In this document: positions 1 through 8,696 of the stretch, piece after piece
Layout: every line of letters begins with the position of its first letter
How positions within the stretch are numbered: position 1 is the first letter of the stretch
Assembly (NCBI GenBank): GCA_963555775.3
Contig: CAUVWY020000009.1
Location: forward strand, 434,001 to 498,000
Direction of reading: 5' to 3'
Length of the DNA: 64,000 nucleotides
From: JAJEDW01 sp963555775
GTDB lineage: Bacteria; Acidobacteriota; Terriglobia; 20CM-2-55-15
Made by a program: the position numbers and the translations under genes
The notes under the pieces: generated by a model
The model's database searches: none
What the model saw: the letters and a program-made list of their open reading frames with translations, nothing else
Told to the model about the DNA's origin: nothing

Positions 1-288
1 GAAGTCTCCTTCAAGCAATGCATCCACGCGTCGCTCGACGGTTCGGGGCAATCGGGACTGTTCAAACGCCGCCCAGGTCTTCTCCCGGGGCAGTTTCGAT
101 TCCCGCAGGAGCCGTTCGATCTTCCGTTGCCGTCGTTCTTCCAGTTCCAGTTCACAGAGCGCTACCAGATACCGGTCGTAGGCCCAACCTTCGTTGGTCG
201 CTACAGTGGCCTGAACGCCGTAGTTGTCGACGAAGGCCGGCAAGTGCAACTGGCGCAGCGAACTGGCGATCTCGGTCTTCACAGCCAT
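1..288 (-). CDS. istB: IS21-family helper ATPase IstB, N-terminal part (runs off the window)
   Basis: IstB is the AAA+ ATPase that assists the IstA transposase in target selection. The 96 codons seen give the typical helical N-terminus (start MAVKTEIASSLRQLHL, later LCELELEERRQRKIERLLRE), and the frame is open to position 1. The ATG at 288 overlaps the end of istA by 10 bases (ATGGCTGTGA), the usual translational coupling of istA-istB. The P-loop part lies outside the window. It shares little sequence with the istB at 5115-5906, so this is a different IS21 element. Confidence 0.85.
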   Translation of the reverse strand, partial: MAVKTEIASSLRQLHLPAFVDNYGVQATVATNEGWAYDRYLVALCELELEERRQRKIERLLRESKLPREKTWAAFEQSRLPRTVERRVDALLEGDF

Positions 289-1766
289 GCCTCCTCCTCG
301 ACCGGATCCAGTAACGCGTCATAGTGTCGGATCTCGGGTGGAGCGATCCGAACCTGCCAGGGCGAAGGAACCGGAGTGTCCGCGTCGATGTGCTCCCGCA
401 CCGCTTGGACTGTGATCGGCAGGTCCTTGTCGATCCGATGTCTCAGCGCTTCGTGGACCCGCTCCTCACTGTCCATGGCCGCCATCTCGAGGATCTTCAG
501 ATACTGCCGGTCCGCGGTCCCCGGATGGTGTTCCCGCAGCCAGTCGTAGGTCACACGGAACAACAGCCGGGGAAACATGTCCTGCCGATACCGGTAGCGT
601 GGAAAGGCGCCCGGTTTGCGGACCAGGGAATGAATCACGTGCCGGTAATCGATGGTGTGCTTACCCGATCCCCGCAGTCGCGGCATCTGCTCGACGCACT
701 TTCCGCCGTACCAGACTTCCAGCCGTTCCGTATCCAGGCGAACCTCCACGTGTTCACCGATCAGCCGGCTGTCTACCGAATAGGCGTTCTTTCGCACCCA
801 GATCGTGCTGTCCCGGGATACGCGAGCCCGGATGCGATGCGTATGGTCCAGTCGTCGAAGCGGGAGTTGCCGCAGAGGCCGGAGTTCCTCACCCAGCCGC
901 TGGCTGCGACCGGCGTTGCGCCGGTCGATCAACCCCGCCAGAAACTGTTCGTATGCGTCCCGGCTCTCGAAGTCCCGGCTTCCGCGCAGCATCAGTTCCT
1001 GGTCGACCGCCGTCTTGAATCGATAGTGACTCTGCTCGACGTCGCCGTTCTCATTCGCCTTGCCGGCCTGGGTGTGCGTCGCCCGTAAACCGTAGTGGTC
1101 GAGCAATCCTTGATAGCGGGCCGTAAACTCATCCGGATCCTTCAGGTTGTTGACTGCCGCCGACAGGCTGTCGGTCCGATGTTCTTCCGGCGCTCCACCC
1201 AACTGCCACAACGCGTTCTGCAGTCCGGCCGATAAGCTCTCGAAGGATTCGGAGAAACACAGGGTGACCGTCTCCCAGTTCGAATAGGTCAGGACGAAGT
1301 GATAGGCCAGGTGCTCGAACTTCTGGCCCTCGATGGTCACGTTCAGGCTGCTCATGTGCGTGAAGTCACTCTGGCATTGCCGCCCCGGATCATGCACCTG
1401 GGGGAACATCACTTCCCGCTCCGGACCCGATCGCGCCCGCCACTGTTTGAACCGCCGCTGCAAACTCCGCAGCTGACCTTCCTGGAATCGGCCCGGGTAC
1501 TTCCGGCCCAGATACTCAAACATCGTCTTCGCCTGAACCGTCGGATGCGCCCGAAGGATCTTCTCGATCTCCCCCCATACCTCTTCGAACGGATCCGGTC
1601 GGGTTCGCCATCCATGAGCCTTCCCGATCTGGCTCGGCAGCTGCTTCACCTCCCGGTACTTCCGGGCCGTCTTTGCGTCCATTCCCGCTTTCGAGGCCGC
1701 CTGGACCAGGGTCTCTTCGCTTTGTGTCAGCTTCATCAGTCGTCTCACCTGCTGATCCGTTACCAT
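279..1766 (-). CDS. istA: IS21-family transposase IstA
   Basis: This DDE (rve-type) transposase catalyses insertion of the IS21 element. An N-terminal helix-turn-helix region (QQVRRLMKL...AASKAGMDAKTARKYR) is followed by the integrase core, with catalytic Asp in DPGRQCQSDFTHMS and Asp in EHRTDSLSAAVNNL, and the Glu in GDVEQSHYRFK. The internal ATG at 1766 is preferred over the upstream ATG at 1820 because homologues start close to the HTH. The length, about 495 residues, is normal and no frameshift is seen. It is followed by istB with a 10-base overlap. Confidence 0.9.
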   Translation of the reverse strand: MVTDQQVRRLMKLTQSEETLVQAASKAGMDAKTARKYREVKQLPSQIGKAHGWRTRPDPFEEVWGEIEKILRAHPTVQAKTMFEYLGRKYPGRFQEGQLRSLQRRFKQWRARSGPEREVMFPQVHDPGRQCQSDFTHMSSLNVTIEGQKFEHLAYHFVLTYSNWETVTLCFSESFESLSAGLQNALWQLGGAPEEHRTDSLSAAVNNLKDPDEFTARYQGLLDHYGLRATHTQAGKANENGDVEQSHYRFKTAVDQELMLRGSRDFESRDAYEQFLAGLIDRRNAGRSQRLGEELRPLRQLPLRRLDHTHRIRARVSRDSTIWVRKNAYSVDSRLIGEHVEVRLDTERLEVWYGGKCVEQMPRLRGSGKHTIDYRHVIHSLVRKPGAFPRYRYRQDMFPRLLFRVTYDWLREHHPGTADRQYLKILEMAAMDSEERVHEALRHRIDKDLPITVQAVREHIDADTPVPSPWQVRIAPPEIRHYDALLDPVEEEAWL

Positions 1767-1944
1767 CCAAACATCTTGCAAAATCAATAACTTGGATCGG
1801 TAACATTTCTCTTGAGGCAACGGGAATTCTAATTGTCGTTGGTCGGGAGTTTTAATTGTCGCTGATCATGTGTTGTTGTCTTTGTGATCGAAACGTGCCG
1901 AACGAGGTCGACAATCCGAAAGGGCTGGAGCCGTTTTTCAAGGG

Positions 1945-2433
1945 GGATCAGAAATGCCGGGATGATGGCCCGCCCTGGTCGAATAACGTCCGGTCCGATC
2001 GGTCGAAGGGGCCGGCGAGCAGGTACGGGATCTCGTCGAACGTATCGACCAGAACCAAGTCGAAGTCGCGTGTTCCGGACGGGCCTTCCGGCCCGCTCTC
2101 GGAAACGGTACCAGGAACGCGTTCACCCCATAACCGAACACGGCTGTTTGTTCGATCTCGACGTAGGTCCGACGCATGCTCCCGTCCTTAAACTCTTCGG
2201 AATGGACGCTGGTCACCTTGAACCTTCCTGCGGAGACCCACTCGTCCTCGTCGGGAGTCTGGGTGAGAAGCGTGATCCTGGTAGCCCGCTTGTCGTTGGA
2301 GATGATGAACATCAACTGTTCTTTCGGATCGCCCATGCTGATCAGTCGCTCGGCCAACTCGAGATCGCTCGCGTAGCTGGAAAACGGTATGTCGACGGTC
2401 TTCCGCGCGAAGGGCCAGCCCGGCCACCGCCAT
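1945..2433 (-). pseudogene. Degraded hypothetical ORF next to the IS21 end
   Basis: On the minus strand an open frame without a clear start reads TVDIPFSSYASDLELAERL, then ISMGDPKEQLMFIISNDKRA and VEIEQTAVFGYGVNAFLVPF. Around 2105-2130 coding-like sequence moves to another frame (GTRDFDLVLVDTFDEIPYLL) and stops near 1955. The amino-acid texture is protein-like in both pieces, which suggests a frameshift or a fusion of two fragments. I do not recognise the family. The 5' end runs into the stop codon of the kinase gene at 2437. Confidence 0.3.
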
Positions 2434-2436
2434 GAA

Positions 2437-3000
2437 TTACTCGCGGATCGTCATCCGTAGCTGAAACTCCTCCACCTCGCGCGACGATGAGAGCCGCACA
2501 AACCGAATGTGGGCCCAGCGCGGATCGGACAGGTGCGCGATCATGTCGTTTCTCTTGCGGGCATGCTGGGTGATGATCCATCCGAGCAGTGAATAATTCT
2601 GTCGCCAGATCATGAGTTGTGGCCAGAACCGCTCGTAGTTGGTTCCCCAGATCAGCTCCCTGGATCGCCAACGCTTCCACGAGCGGCGGAGGGCTCGACA
2701 GAGAAGGAGCGGCATCGGCAAATCGAGCCAGACGACGGTATCGAGGCGCGTCCAGAAGGTCCGCTGGGAGAACTTCTCGTAGGAACCCGCGACGACCCAA
2801 CGCTCGCCCATGGTTGCCTCGCGAATTCGGCGCTCGAACTCGTCAGGATTCGTCTCGTTCAGGCCGACCCATCCCGGTAGCCAGTTGAGCGCGTCCAGCT
2901 CGACGAATGCAGCATCCAGGGCCTCCGCCAACCTCGCCGCGAGCGTGCTCTTGCCCGATGCGCTGTTGCCGATGACGTGGATGCGTTGGCCGATCGGCAT
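2437..3000 (-). CDS. P-loop nucleotide kinase-like protein (FlaR/topology-modulation type)
   Basis: The protein starts with a Walker A motif (IHVIGNSASGKST, about residues 6-18), followed by the FVELDALNWLPGW segment that usually binds the acceptor and WVVAGSYEKFSQRTFWTRLD, as in the small adenylate-kinase-like family annotated as topology modulation protein FlaR. The substrate is unknown. The ATG at 3000 has a GAGG five bases upstream and gives 187 residues; GTG 3048 and ATG 3030 are alternative starts. It appears intact and monocistronic. Confidence 0.75.
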   Translation of the reverse strand: MPIGQRIHVIGNSASGKSTLAARLAEALDAAFVELDALNWLPGWVGLNETNPDEFERRIREATMGERWVVAGSYEKFSQRTFWTRLDTVVWLDLPMPLLLCRALRRSWKRWRSRELIWGTNYERFWPQLMIWRQNYSLLGWIITQHARKRNDMIAHLSDPRWAHIRFVRLSSSREVEEFQLRMTIRE

Positions 3001-3323
3001 GCCCGCCTCGATATGGCGAACGCCATCCATACCCTTGGCCACGTTCACCTACCGCCTGACCCAGACGCCTTCCCACTGCGCCCATGTGCCACGCTTGGGC
3101 GATCGCCGTTACTATCGTTCATGGCTAAATACACGAGAACCCGGTCATCTCCAGTATTGTGGATAGCCAAACCGGTACGGAATATTCCGGACCGGCACCG
3201 GACGGTAAATCCTTCCCTAGACGCGCTTGATGGCTGACGCCCGCCTCGGTCGTGGCCTTGACCGACCGGCCGCGGCTTCGGGCGGTGTTTTCCGTTCCCG
3301 TGTACGCTCAAGATTCCGGAATT

Positions 3324-4808
3324 TCAGTCAGAGGTCGCGTCGGCTTCCGGCATGGATCCCGTGTACTCCAGAATGAAGAGACCGCCACCGGCGCGGTCCG
3401 ACGCATACGCCAAGCCGCGGTGATCCAGGTCGACGTCATCGATCTGAATGACGATTGGCTGGCCTTCGACGATGGGATGCGAATTCTGGTTGGGCTCCGG
3501 GATGTAGTATCCGATCTCCCGGAGGCTGTAAGGATCGGAAAGGTCAATAACACGGACACCCGCATTGAAGTACGCTATCCACGCGATCTTGTCTTCAAAC
3601 CGGTTGATGCTGCCGTTGACGGTTTCGGCTGACTGGTGCGGTCCGAAGCGTCCACCCTTCTCGCAGTAGCCGCCGACCGGCACCTGCCAGGTGGAGACGG
3701 GAAACGGGGTGTCCTCGTGCGTGATGTCATAGATGTACGACTTCGCGCGGACGCCGCTCGAGCACGGTGCGATGTCCCGGCCGCCGGCTTCGTCAACGAC
3801 CAGGGCATAGGTCCTCGGCAGTGCATCCCCCATGAAATTGGGAACCTCGTCATAGACGATGGGCGAAACCGTATGCGGGCCACGCCCCGGTGGGGACGTA
3901 TCGATCATCCAGACCAGCGTCGGATTCGCTGGATCCGAGATGTCCCAAGAAGTGGTGTGCCCGGCTTCACGGAAGCCCGCGTAGATCCGGTCGTTTTCCT
4001 CATCCACGATCGGATGGTGGGCGTACTGGCCTTCGAAACCCTCTTCGCCATCTTTCTGGCCCGGACCCCAGGCGCGGCCCACGAAAACCGGATCTTCGGG
4101 ATCCCTCAGATCCCAGATCTGAACGAGTGCGCCACCAAACCCCGGTTCTCCCGCCGCGGAATAGAAATAACCGGTTTCCTCCGACCACCAACCCTTGTGC
4201 GCCCGTTGGATGAAGTCTCCGCCGCAGCCGGGTCCGCAGGAATCGGGCGGCGTCCCCGTGATCTCCGAAACCAGTGCGATCCCGGAAGGGTCGGTATCGC
4301 GTGACGTGATATCGAAGATCTGGAACTTCAGGTCCTCACCGGCTTCCGAGTTTCGAATCAGATAGTCCCGGCCGGAGCCGTCGAATGAATAGTCGTAGAC
4401 GACCGAGACTCCGCGGGAATTGGCATTGACTTCGTTGGGGATGTGCCACACCAGCCTGGGATTGGCAGGATCGGAGATCTCAAGAATCGATGTTCCGTTC
4501 CATTCCATCTCATTGGTAATCGGGTTGAAGCGTTGTTCGCCGTCGTAATAGCTTTCGTGATGGCCGACGTAAACCCAGTTCCCATTGGCATCATCCGACT
4601 TGGTCGTGACCACGAGGGTTTCACGTCCCTGGAGATCGTTGTATCCAACCAGTTGGACGTTTTCTGCTTCGACTGTCCTTTCCGTATCGGAGGCGATTTC
4701 ATCTTCAGTCGCGGGCGTCTCGCCTGAACATCCCGTCAGCAAGAGAATCGCTGCGGCCACGGCCCTCGTCAGTGTGAGCCTCTTCCTGGTACTTCTTCGC
4801 AGAATCAT
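3324..4808 (-). CDS. Secreted LVIVD-repeat beta-propeller lipoprotein
   Basis: The 494-residue product has a lipoprotein signal (hydrophobic AVAAAILLLTGC, lipobox cysteine near residue 29), so it is probably anchored outside the inner membrane. Repeats of the LVIVD type follow (LEISDPANPRLVWHI, IWDLRDPEDPVFVG, WDISDPANPTLVWMI, VIDLSDPYSLREIGYY), each probably one blade of a propeller. The start at 4808 is chosen because GGAGG lies five bases upstream and the signal peptide begins there; the frame is open further upstream but is implausible. No enzymatic motif is visible. About 325 bases separate it from the kinase gene. Confidence 0.8.
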   Translation of the reverse strand: MILRRSTRKRLTLTRAVAAAILLLTGCSGETPATEDEIASDTERTVEAENVQLVGYNDLQGRETLVVTTKSDDANGNWVYVGHHESYYDGEQRFNPITNEMEWNGTSILEISDPANPRLVWHIPNEVNANSRGVSVVYDYSFDGSGRDYLIRNSEAGEDLKFQIFDITSRDTDPSGIALVSEITGTPPDSCGPGCGGDFIQRAHKGWWSEETGYFYSAAGEPGFGGALVQIWDLRDPEDPVFVGRAWGPGQKDGEEGFEGQYAHHPIVDEENDRIYAGFREAGHTTSWDISDPANPTLVWMIDTSPPGRGPHTVSPIVYDEVPNFMGDALPRTYALVVDEAGGRDIAPCSSGVRAKSYIYDITHEDTPFPVSTWQVPVGGYCEKGGRFGPHQSAETVNGSINRFEDKIAWIAYFNAGVRVIDLSDPYSLREIGYYIPEPNQNSHPIVEGQPIVIQIDDVDLDHRGLAYASDRAGGGLFILEYTGSMPEADATSD

Positions 4809-4919
4809 GGAACCTCCGTTGTCTCGGAAACTGGCCAAATGTAACGAAGCGACCCGATGGCAGTCAAGGAAACGGCAGATACCAACTCCGTTACAACCGC
4901 GCGACGACCTGATCGCTTT

Positions 4920-4968
4920 GACAACGTAAAAAGGACCCACCCCGATCGAGTAAAAGGGACCCACCCCC
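4920..4968. repeat. Left multiple terminal repeats of IS21 element 2
   Basis: Two direct copies of the transposase-binding unit lie here: GTAAAAAGGACCCACCCC (4925-4942) and GTAAAAGGGACCCACCCC (4950-4967), with only the one-base change AAAAAGG/AAAAGGG. They are inverted relative to the right-end copies at 7494-7552. Confidence 0.8.
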
Positions 4969-5114
4969 GGGTTAATGGTTTGTAAGTGATTCCGCCGTCG
5001 AGGCTGCGGGAAGTGTGGGAGCCGAAGGCTTCCAAGCCACGGTGGGAACGCGCTGGCTTTGCAGCGGGTTTCCATGGGGGCGGCACTTTCCACAGCCCGC
5101 TGCGCCCGCGGTTT

Positions 5115-5906
5115 TCACGCGGATCCTCCGGCGGACCGGGGTTTGTTCTTCCGTTTGCTGGCGGCGCCGAGACTGTCGGTAAACCGGATGCTTTCCCAAT
5201 CGAACTGGTGAATGGCGCAGTGATGGGTGAGCCGGTCCAGCAGGGCTGCGGTCAGTGCGGCGTCACCGAAGACGCTGGTCCACTGTGCAAACGGCAGGTT
5301 CGATGTGACGATCAGCGAACCCTTTTCGTAGCGGTCCGAGAAGACCTGAAACAGCAACTGCGCCCCCTCGGCCGAGAACGGGATATAGCCGACTTCGTCC
5401 ACGATGAGCAGCTCGAAGCGGGCCAGCTTGGCCAGGCGCCGGTTCAGTTGCCGTTCCTCGCGCGACTCGATCAAGGTGTTGACCAGCCCGGCGGCCGTGG
5501 TGAACCCGACGCGGTAGCCCCTCCGGCAGGCTTCCACACCCAGCGCCGTGGCGGCATGGGTTTTACCGGTTCCGTGCTTGCCCAACAGGACGACGTTCTC
5601 GTGCCGGGTAATGTAGCCGCACTCGGCATAGTCGCGAACCTGGATCGCATCCAGCACCGGCCACTTCTTCAGGTCCGTGGTCTCCAGGGTCTTGAGCAGT
5701 GGGAACCGGGCCTCCCGCAGTCGACGCTGGACCTGATTGGCTTGCCGCTGTTCCAGCTCGCGGCTGGCCAGAGCCAATAGAAAGCCGGTGTACCCCTCGC
5801 CGGCCTCTTTGGCCTGTCGGGCGTGTTCCCGCCACTCCCGCACCATGGCCGGAAGCCGGAGTTGCCGCAGTGCGTCGTCGAGAACGATCTCCTGACCCGG
5901 ACTCAT
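5115..5906 (-). CDS. istB: IS21-family helper ATPase IstB
   Basis: The 263-residue AAA+ ATPase carries a P-loop (VVLLGKHGTGKTHAATALG, about residues 104-122) and a Walker B region (FELLIVDEVGYIPFS), and has normal family length. Its ATG overlaps the istA stop by four bases (ATGA), so it is translationally coupled. It would form the ATP-dependent target-site complex that recruits IstA. No lesion is seen. Confidence 0.92.
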   Translation of the reverse strand: MSPGQEIVLDDALRQLRLPAMVREWREHARQAKEAGEGYTGFLLALASRELEQRQANQVQRRLREARFPLLKTLETTDLKKWPVLDAIQVRDYAECGYITRHENVVLLGKHGTGKTHAATALGVEACRRGYRVGFTTAAGLVNTLIESREERQLNRRLAKLARFELLIVDEVGYIPFSAEGAQLLFQVFSDRYEKGSLIVTSNLPFAQWTSVFGDAALTAALLDRLTHHCAIHQFDWESIRFTDSLGAASKRKNKPRSAGGSA

Positions 5907-7426
5907 CGCGCACCCCCGGCCAGGAGACGGTCATATTGATCCAGATCGGCCCGGGCGATCGTCAGGTCGGTGATACCGGGCATCAACCCGGACTCGAGCG
6001 GCGCATGGGATCGAGTCGGCGTGTCCTCCCGCATCAGAATGTGCCGCACCGCTTCCAACTCGATACAGTGGGCATCGAGCGCTTCCTGGATGGCCGAGGA
6101 CACCCGATCCAGATCCCAGTCCTGGTGGAGTTGCAGGATGCCGATGAACTCCCGGGTGCCCCGGCTGTACCCGTGCCGTTCCCGCAACCGCTCCAGCGCG
6201 GTTTCGTAATGCGCCGGCCACTGGGGCCGCCACTGCCGGATCGGCCGGGCACTCTCAAACGAGGCCACCTTCCGCCGGATCAACTCCAGGTAGTGCAACG
6301 GATCAATCCGCCAGTCGCTATGACCGAAGGCGCGGTCATGTTCGGCCACCTTCTTCTGGTCCGCGTAAAAACTCACCCGGTCACAGCCGATATGGGCCCA
6401 GAGCCGGCGTCCCACATATGCGGTCGGCACCGAATACCGGTTCCGATCCACCTGGGCGGTCTGATACGGGCTGATCCGGACTCCCACCACCTTCGTGTTC
6501 TCGAACCGCGTGTCGGGCAGTGCCAGGAGGCGTTCTTGCTCCACCGCGTGCCGCCCCCCGATCGTGCGATCGTCGGACCGGCCGGCGATCCGGCGCTGGT
6601 CGTCAGCCGCGCAGCGTTCCAGCAGTTGCGCGTTCAGATCCTCGAAGTCGGTCACCTCGGGAACCGGCGCCAGGAAGTTCCGGCGTGCAAAGCCGACCAG
6701 GCCCTCGACACCGCCTTTCTCCTGGCCGCGGGCCGGATTACAGAACCGCGCTTCAAACGTGTAGTGGGCCCGAAACGCCGTGAACCGGGCCTGCTCGACC
6801 CGAGCCTTCCCCTTCAGAATCCGCTTCACGGCCGTCTTCAGGTTGTCGAAAACCAGGGTCGGGAATACGCCGCCGTACCAATCGAACGCCCGAATGTGAC
6901 CGTCCAGGAACATCTCCTGCCGTTCCCACGGATAGGCCCGCACAAAGGCCTTGCCCGAGTACCGGGATCTCATACAGAACAACTTGACCTGACGGTCTTC
7001 ACCGTTCATCCGGACCCAGGCCGTCCCCCAGTCCACCTCGGCTTCACGGGCGTGTTCCGGGTCCAGCGGCACCACAGCGCCGGTCTGGTTCCAGCCCAAC
7101 CGTGTCTTCCGTTCCCGAACCCAGCGGCGTACCGTCGCCTCGGCTCCGGTAAATTCATGCTCCTCCACCAGACGTTGCCACACCCGGTGCGCGGTGTGGC
7201 GTTGCTTGACGGGCTGGTCCCGGTCCGCCTGGAGCCAGGCATCTACGATCCCGGCCACCGGGTCCATCACCGGACAGGCGGGCTCCTTCTCCCGCCGATA
7301 CTTGGGCTCCTGTCCGGCCAATACTTTCCGGACCGTCCGTCGCGTGTGCCCGGTCTCCCGGGCGATCTGTCGAATGCTTTTCTTGTAAACCCGATCTGCG
7401 GTTCTGATCAACTCGTACTGATCCAT
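5903..7426 (-). CDS. istA: IS21-family transposase IstA
   Basis: The transposase starts with the family-typical MDQYELIRTADRVYKKSIRQ, with an HTH around residues 17-40, then an rve integrase core (EAEVDWGTAWVRMNG with the first Asp, PTLVFDNLKTAVKRILKG with the second, EKGGVEGLVGFARRN with the Glu). The start at 7426 is preferred to the upstream ATG at 7474 because known IstA proteins start with this MDQYELIR sequence. It is 507 residues long and intact. Confidence 0.92.
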   Translation of the reverse strand: MDQYELIRTADRVYKKSIRQIARETGHTRRTVRKVLAGQEPKYRREKEPACPVMDPVAGIVDAWLQADRDQPVKQRHTAHRVWQRLVEEHEFTGAEATVRRWVRERKTRLGWNQTGAVVPLDPEHAREAEVDWGTAWVRMNGEDRQVKLFCMRSRYSGKAFVRAYPWERQEMFLDGHIRAFDWYGGVFPTLVFDNLKTAVKRILKGKARVEQARFTAFRAHYTFEARFCNPARGQEKGGVEGLVGFARRNFLAPVPEVTDFEDLNAQLLERCAADDQRRIAGRSDDRTIGGRHAVEQERLLALPDTRFENTKVVGVRISPYQTAQVDRNRYSVPTAYVGRRLWAHIGCDRVSFYADQKKVAEHDRAFGHSDWRIDPLHYLELIRRKVASFESARPIRQWRPQWPAHYETALERLRERHGYSRGTREFIGILQLHQDWDLDRVSSAIQEALDAHCIELEAVRHILMREDTPTRSHAPLESGLMPGITDLTIARADLDQYDRLLAGGAR

Positions 7427-7493
7427 CCCTATCAATCCTCGCCTCCCACTCGCGTGCCTGTTCATCCAGTTCACGCTTCCGGGGAGGCTATCA

Positions 7494-7552
7494 GGGGTGG
7501 GTCCCTTTTCCTCGATCAGAGCCCCGTTTGGTGGGTCCCTTTTACGTTATCG
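7494..7552. repeat. Right multiple terminal repeats of IS21 element 2
   Basis: Two copies of GGTGGGTCCCTTTT (7497-7510 and 7530-7543) form the right end, the reverse complement of the AAAAGGGACCCACC units at 4920-4968. The outer copy continues into ACGTTATCG, matching the CGATAACGT-type tip of the left end. Confidence 0.8.
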
Positions 7553-7564
7553 AAATCAACCTGA

Positions 7565-7665
7565 GGCCGCGGCGCGGTTAGACACAATACCCTTACGACG
7601 ACACGATCCGTGCTGCAATCCCTGCTGCGATAGTCGTCAGATCCTGCTTATACCGCTTATCCGCC
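7565..7665 (+). repeat. Interspersed ~100-bp repeat, copy 1
   Basis: The unit runs from GGCCGCGGCGCGG, through TAGACACAA, ACGACGACACGATCCGTGCTG and GATAGTCGTCAGA, to CTGCTTATACCGCTTATCCG. Related copies in the same orientation lie at 13423, 14522, 18062 and 18751. The middle can fold: ACGAC and TATC-type blocks pair with GATAGTCGT. This copy ends nine bases from the stop codon of the CBS-HEPN gene. Confidence 0.75.
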
Positions 7666-7673
7666 GCCAGGTG

Positions 7674-8681
7674 TCAGCCGCCAATCATGCGAGCCAGTTT
7701 GTCGAAGAAGCGTGCAACGTTTTGCAGAGTCTTGCGCTGATCGCCGTCTGCCCCGTCCGGATTGAAGTGCATGACGTCGTTCCGCATTTTCCGCACCGCA
7801 TTCAGGTGCCGGATGAACTCCGCGCGATCGATGCCAAGGCCAAGACGCTCCCAGTTGTCCGCACTCTCCAACAACCGGCAATACCCACCGAACGTGAGGT
7901 CGGACGAACCCTCTATGGGCCGATCGACACCGGACGCGGCCTGCAACTCTTCGAGCGTGAAATGTCCGTGTATGAGATTCCTCAGGTGCCCTTCGATCTC
8001 GCCGACGAAGAGAAACGGCCCCGCAAATTGCCCAAGCTGTTCGGTCAGATCCGTCGCCGTAACCATACCAGTGATGGTCCTGTCTGTACCCCGCACCAGC
8101 ACGTACCCGTGTTTCGAGACGATGCGTATGGCGTCGAACAACCTGGTGGTGCCCGGAGCAACTTCCGCAGGCTCCATGCACTGCCGAACGTACGTGCATT
8201 CCCGACCGAGTGCCAAGCGGCTACCTATTGACTCCCAGGTCACCACGCCGGACACGTCCCGCTCGTTCTTCATCACGGGCAAGCGCGAGTAGCCGTTCAT
8301 CTGCATGATCGTGGTCGCTTCCCGTAGGGGACTCTCCGGTTTGACCCTCGCAGGTCTCCGGTTCGCCGCCGCAAGCGCAGCAACCCGATGCGTGGGATCG
8401 GACGTTCGGCGCGTATCGGGCGCCCCCGGTGCGTCTGAATCGAGTTCGATGGTAATCGGGGAATCGAGCCAGGCAACCGTGACGTCCTGATCCGTTCGCA
8501 GCTTGAATTTCTCGAGTCCGTTGCGGATATGGCTGTTGATCAAGTCGCCCCGCCGATGATAGCCGAACCGCTGCAGCAGCTGTCGCACGGTCAACTGCTC
8601 GGGTCTGGGCGCCGCCCCCTTTGCCACGTCACCGTTCATTCGGTCGGCAATGCTTTGGAGCCACTGGTAACCTTCATCCAT
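7674..8681 (-). CDS. CBS-domain protein with C-terminal HEPN-like domain
   Basis: The 335-residue protein has three parts. An N-terminal winged-helix-like region (residues 1-80: LTVRQLLQRFGYHRRGDLIN) is followed by a pair of CBS motifs (about 110-225: REATTIMQMNGYSRLPVMKN; FDAIRIVSKHGYVLVRGTDR). The C-terminal helical domain has RNDVMH at residues 300-305, which fits the R-x4-H motif of HEPN ribonucleases. CBS pairs usually bind adenine nucleotides, so nucleotide-gated RNase activity is plausible but inferred. A GGAGA lies eight bases before the ATG. An IS1182 element now sits only 15 bases upstream and separates it from the NYN gene that was its operon partner. Confidence 0.7.
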   Translation of the reverse strand: MDEGYQWLQSIADRMNGDVAKGAAPRPEQLTVRQLLQRFGYHRRGDLINSHIRNGLEKFKLRTDQDVTVAWLDSPITIELDSDAPGAPDTRRTSDPTHRVAALAAANRRPARVKPESPLREATTIMQMNGYSRLPVMKNERDVSGVVTWESIGSRLALGRECTYVRQCMEPAEVAPGTTRLFDAIRIVSKHGYVLVRGTDRTITGMVTATDLTEQLGQFAGPFLFVGEIEGHLRNLIHGHFTLEELQAASGVDRPIEGSSDLTFGGYCRLLESADNWERLGLGIDRAEFIRHLNAVRKMRNDVMHFNPDGADGDQRKTLQNVARFFDKLARMIGG

Positions 8682-8696
8682 AGTTTGAGTCTCCGC

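Larger units (their letters stand above)
1..1870 (-). mobile_element. IS21-family element 1, left end outside the window
   Basis: The element consists of istA and partial istB. Its transposase-side end is marked by two 18-base direct repeats at 1821-1838 (CGGGAATTCTAATTGTCG) and 1844-1861 (CGGGAGTTTTAATTGTCG), 23 bases apart. They match the multiple terminal repeats that IS21 elements carry inside their ends. The outer boundary is placed near 1870 and is approximate, because the other terminus is not in the window and no target duplication can be compared. Confidence 0.75.
4919..7553 (-). mobile_element. IS21-family element 2, complete
   Basis: It encodes istA and istB on the minus strand between matching inverted ends. 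The left end contains AACGTAAAAAGGACCCACC (from 4923) and the right end, read inward, AACGTAAAAGGGACCCACC (complement of 7530-7549). Each end has a second internal copy of the AAAGGGACCCACCCC unit. Both genes look intact, so the element may be active. I could not define a convincing target duplication, so the outermost bases are uncertain by a few positions. Confidence 0.85.

Noticed and set aside
3636..4304. Plus-strand ORFs inside the LVIVD lipoprotein gene
   Set aside because: They overlap a minus-strand gene with a lipobox, ribosome binding site and repeats, and have no recognisable motif.
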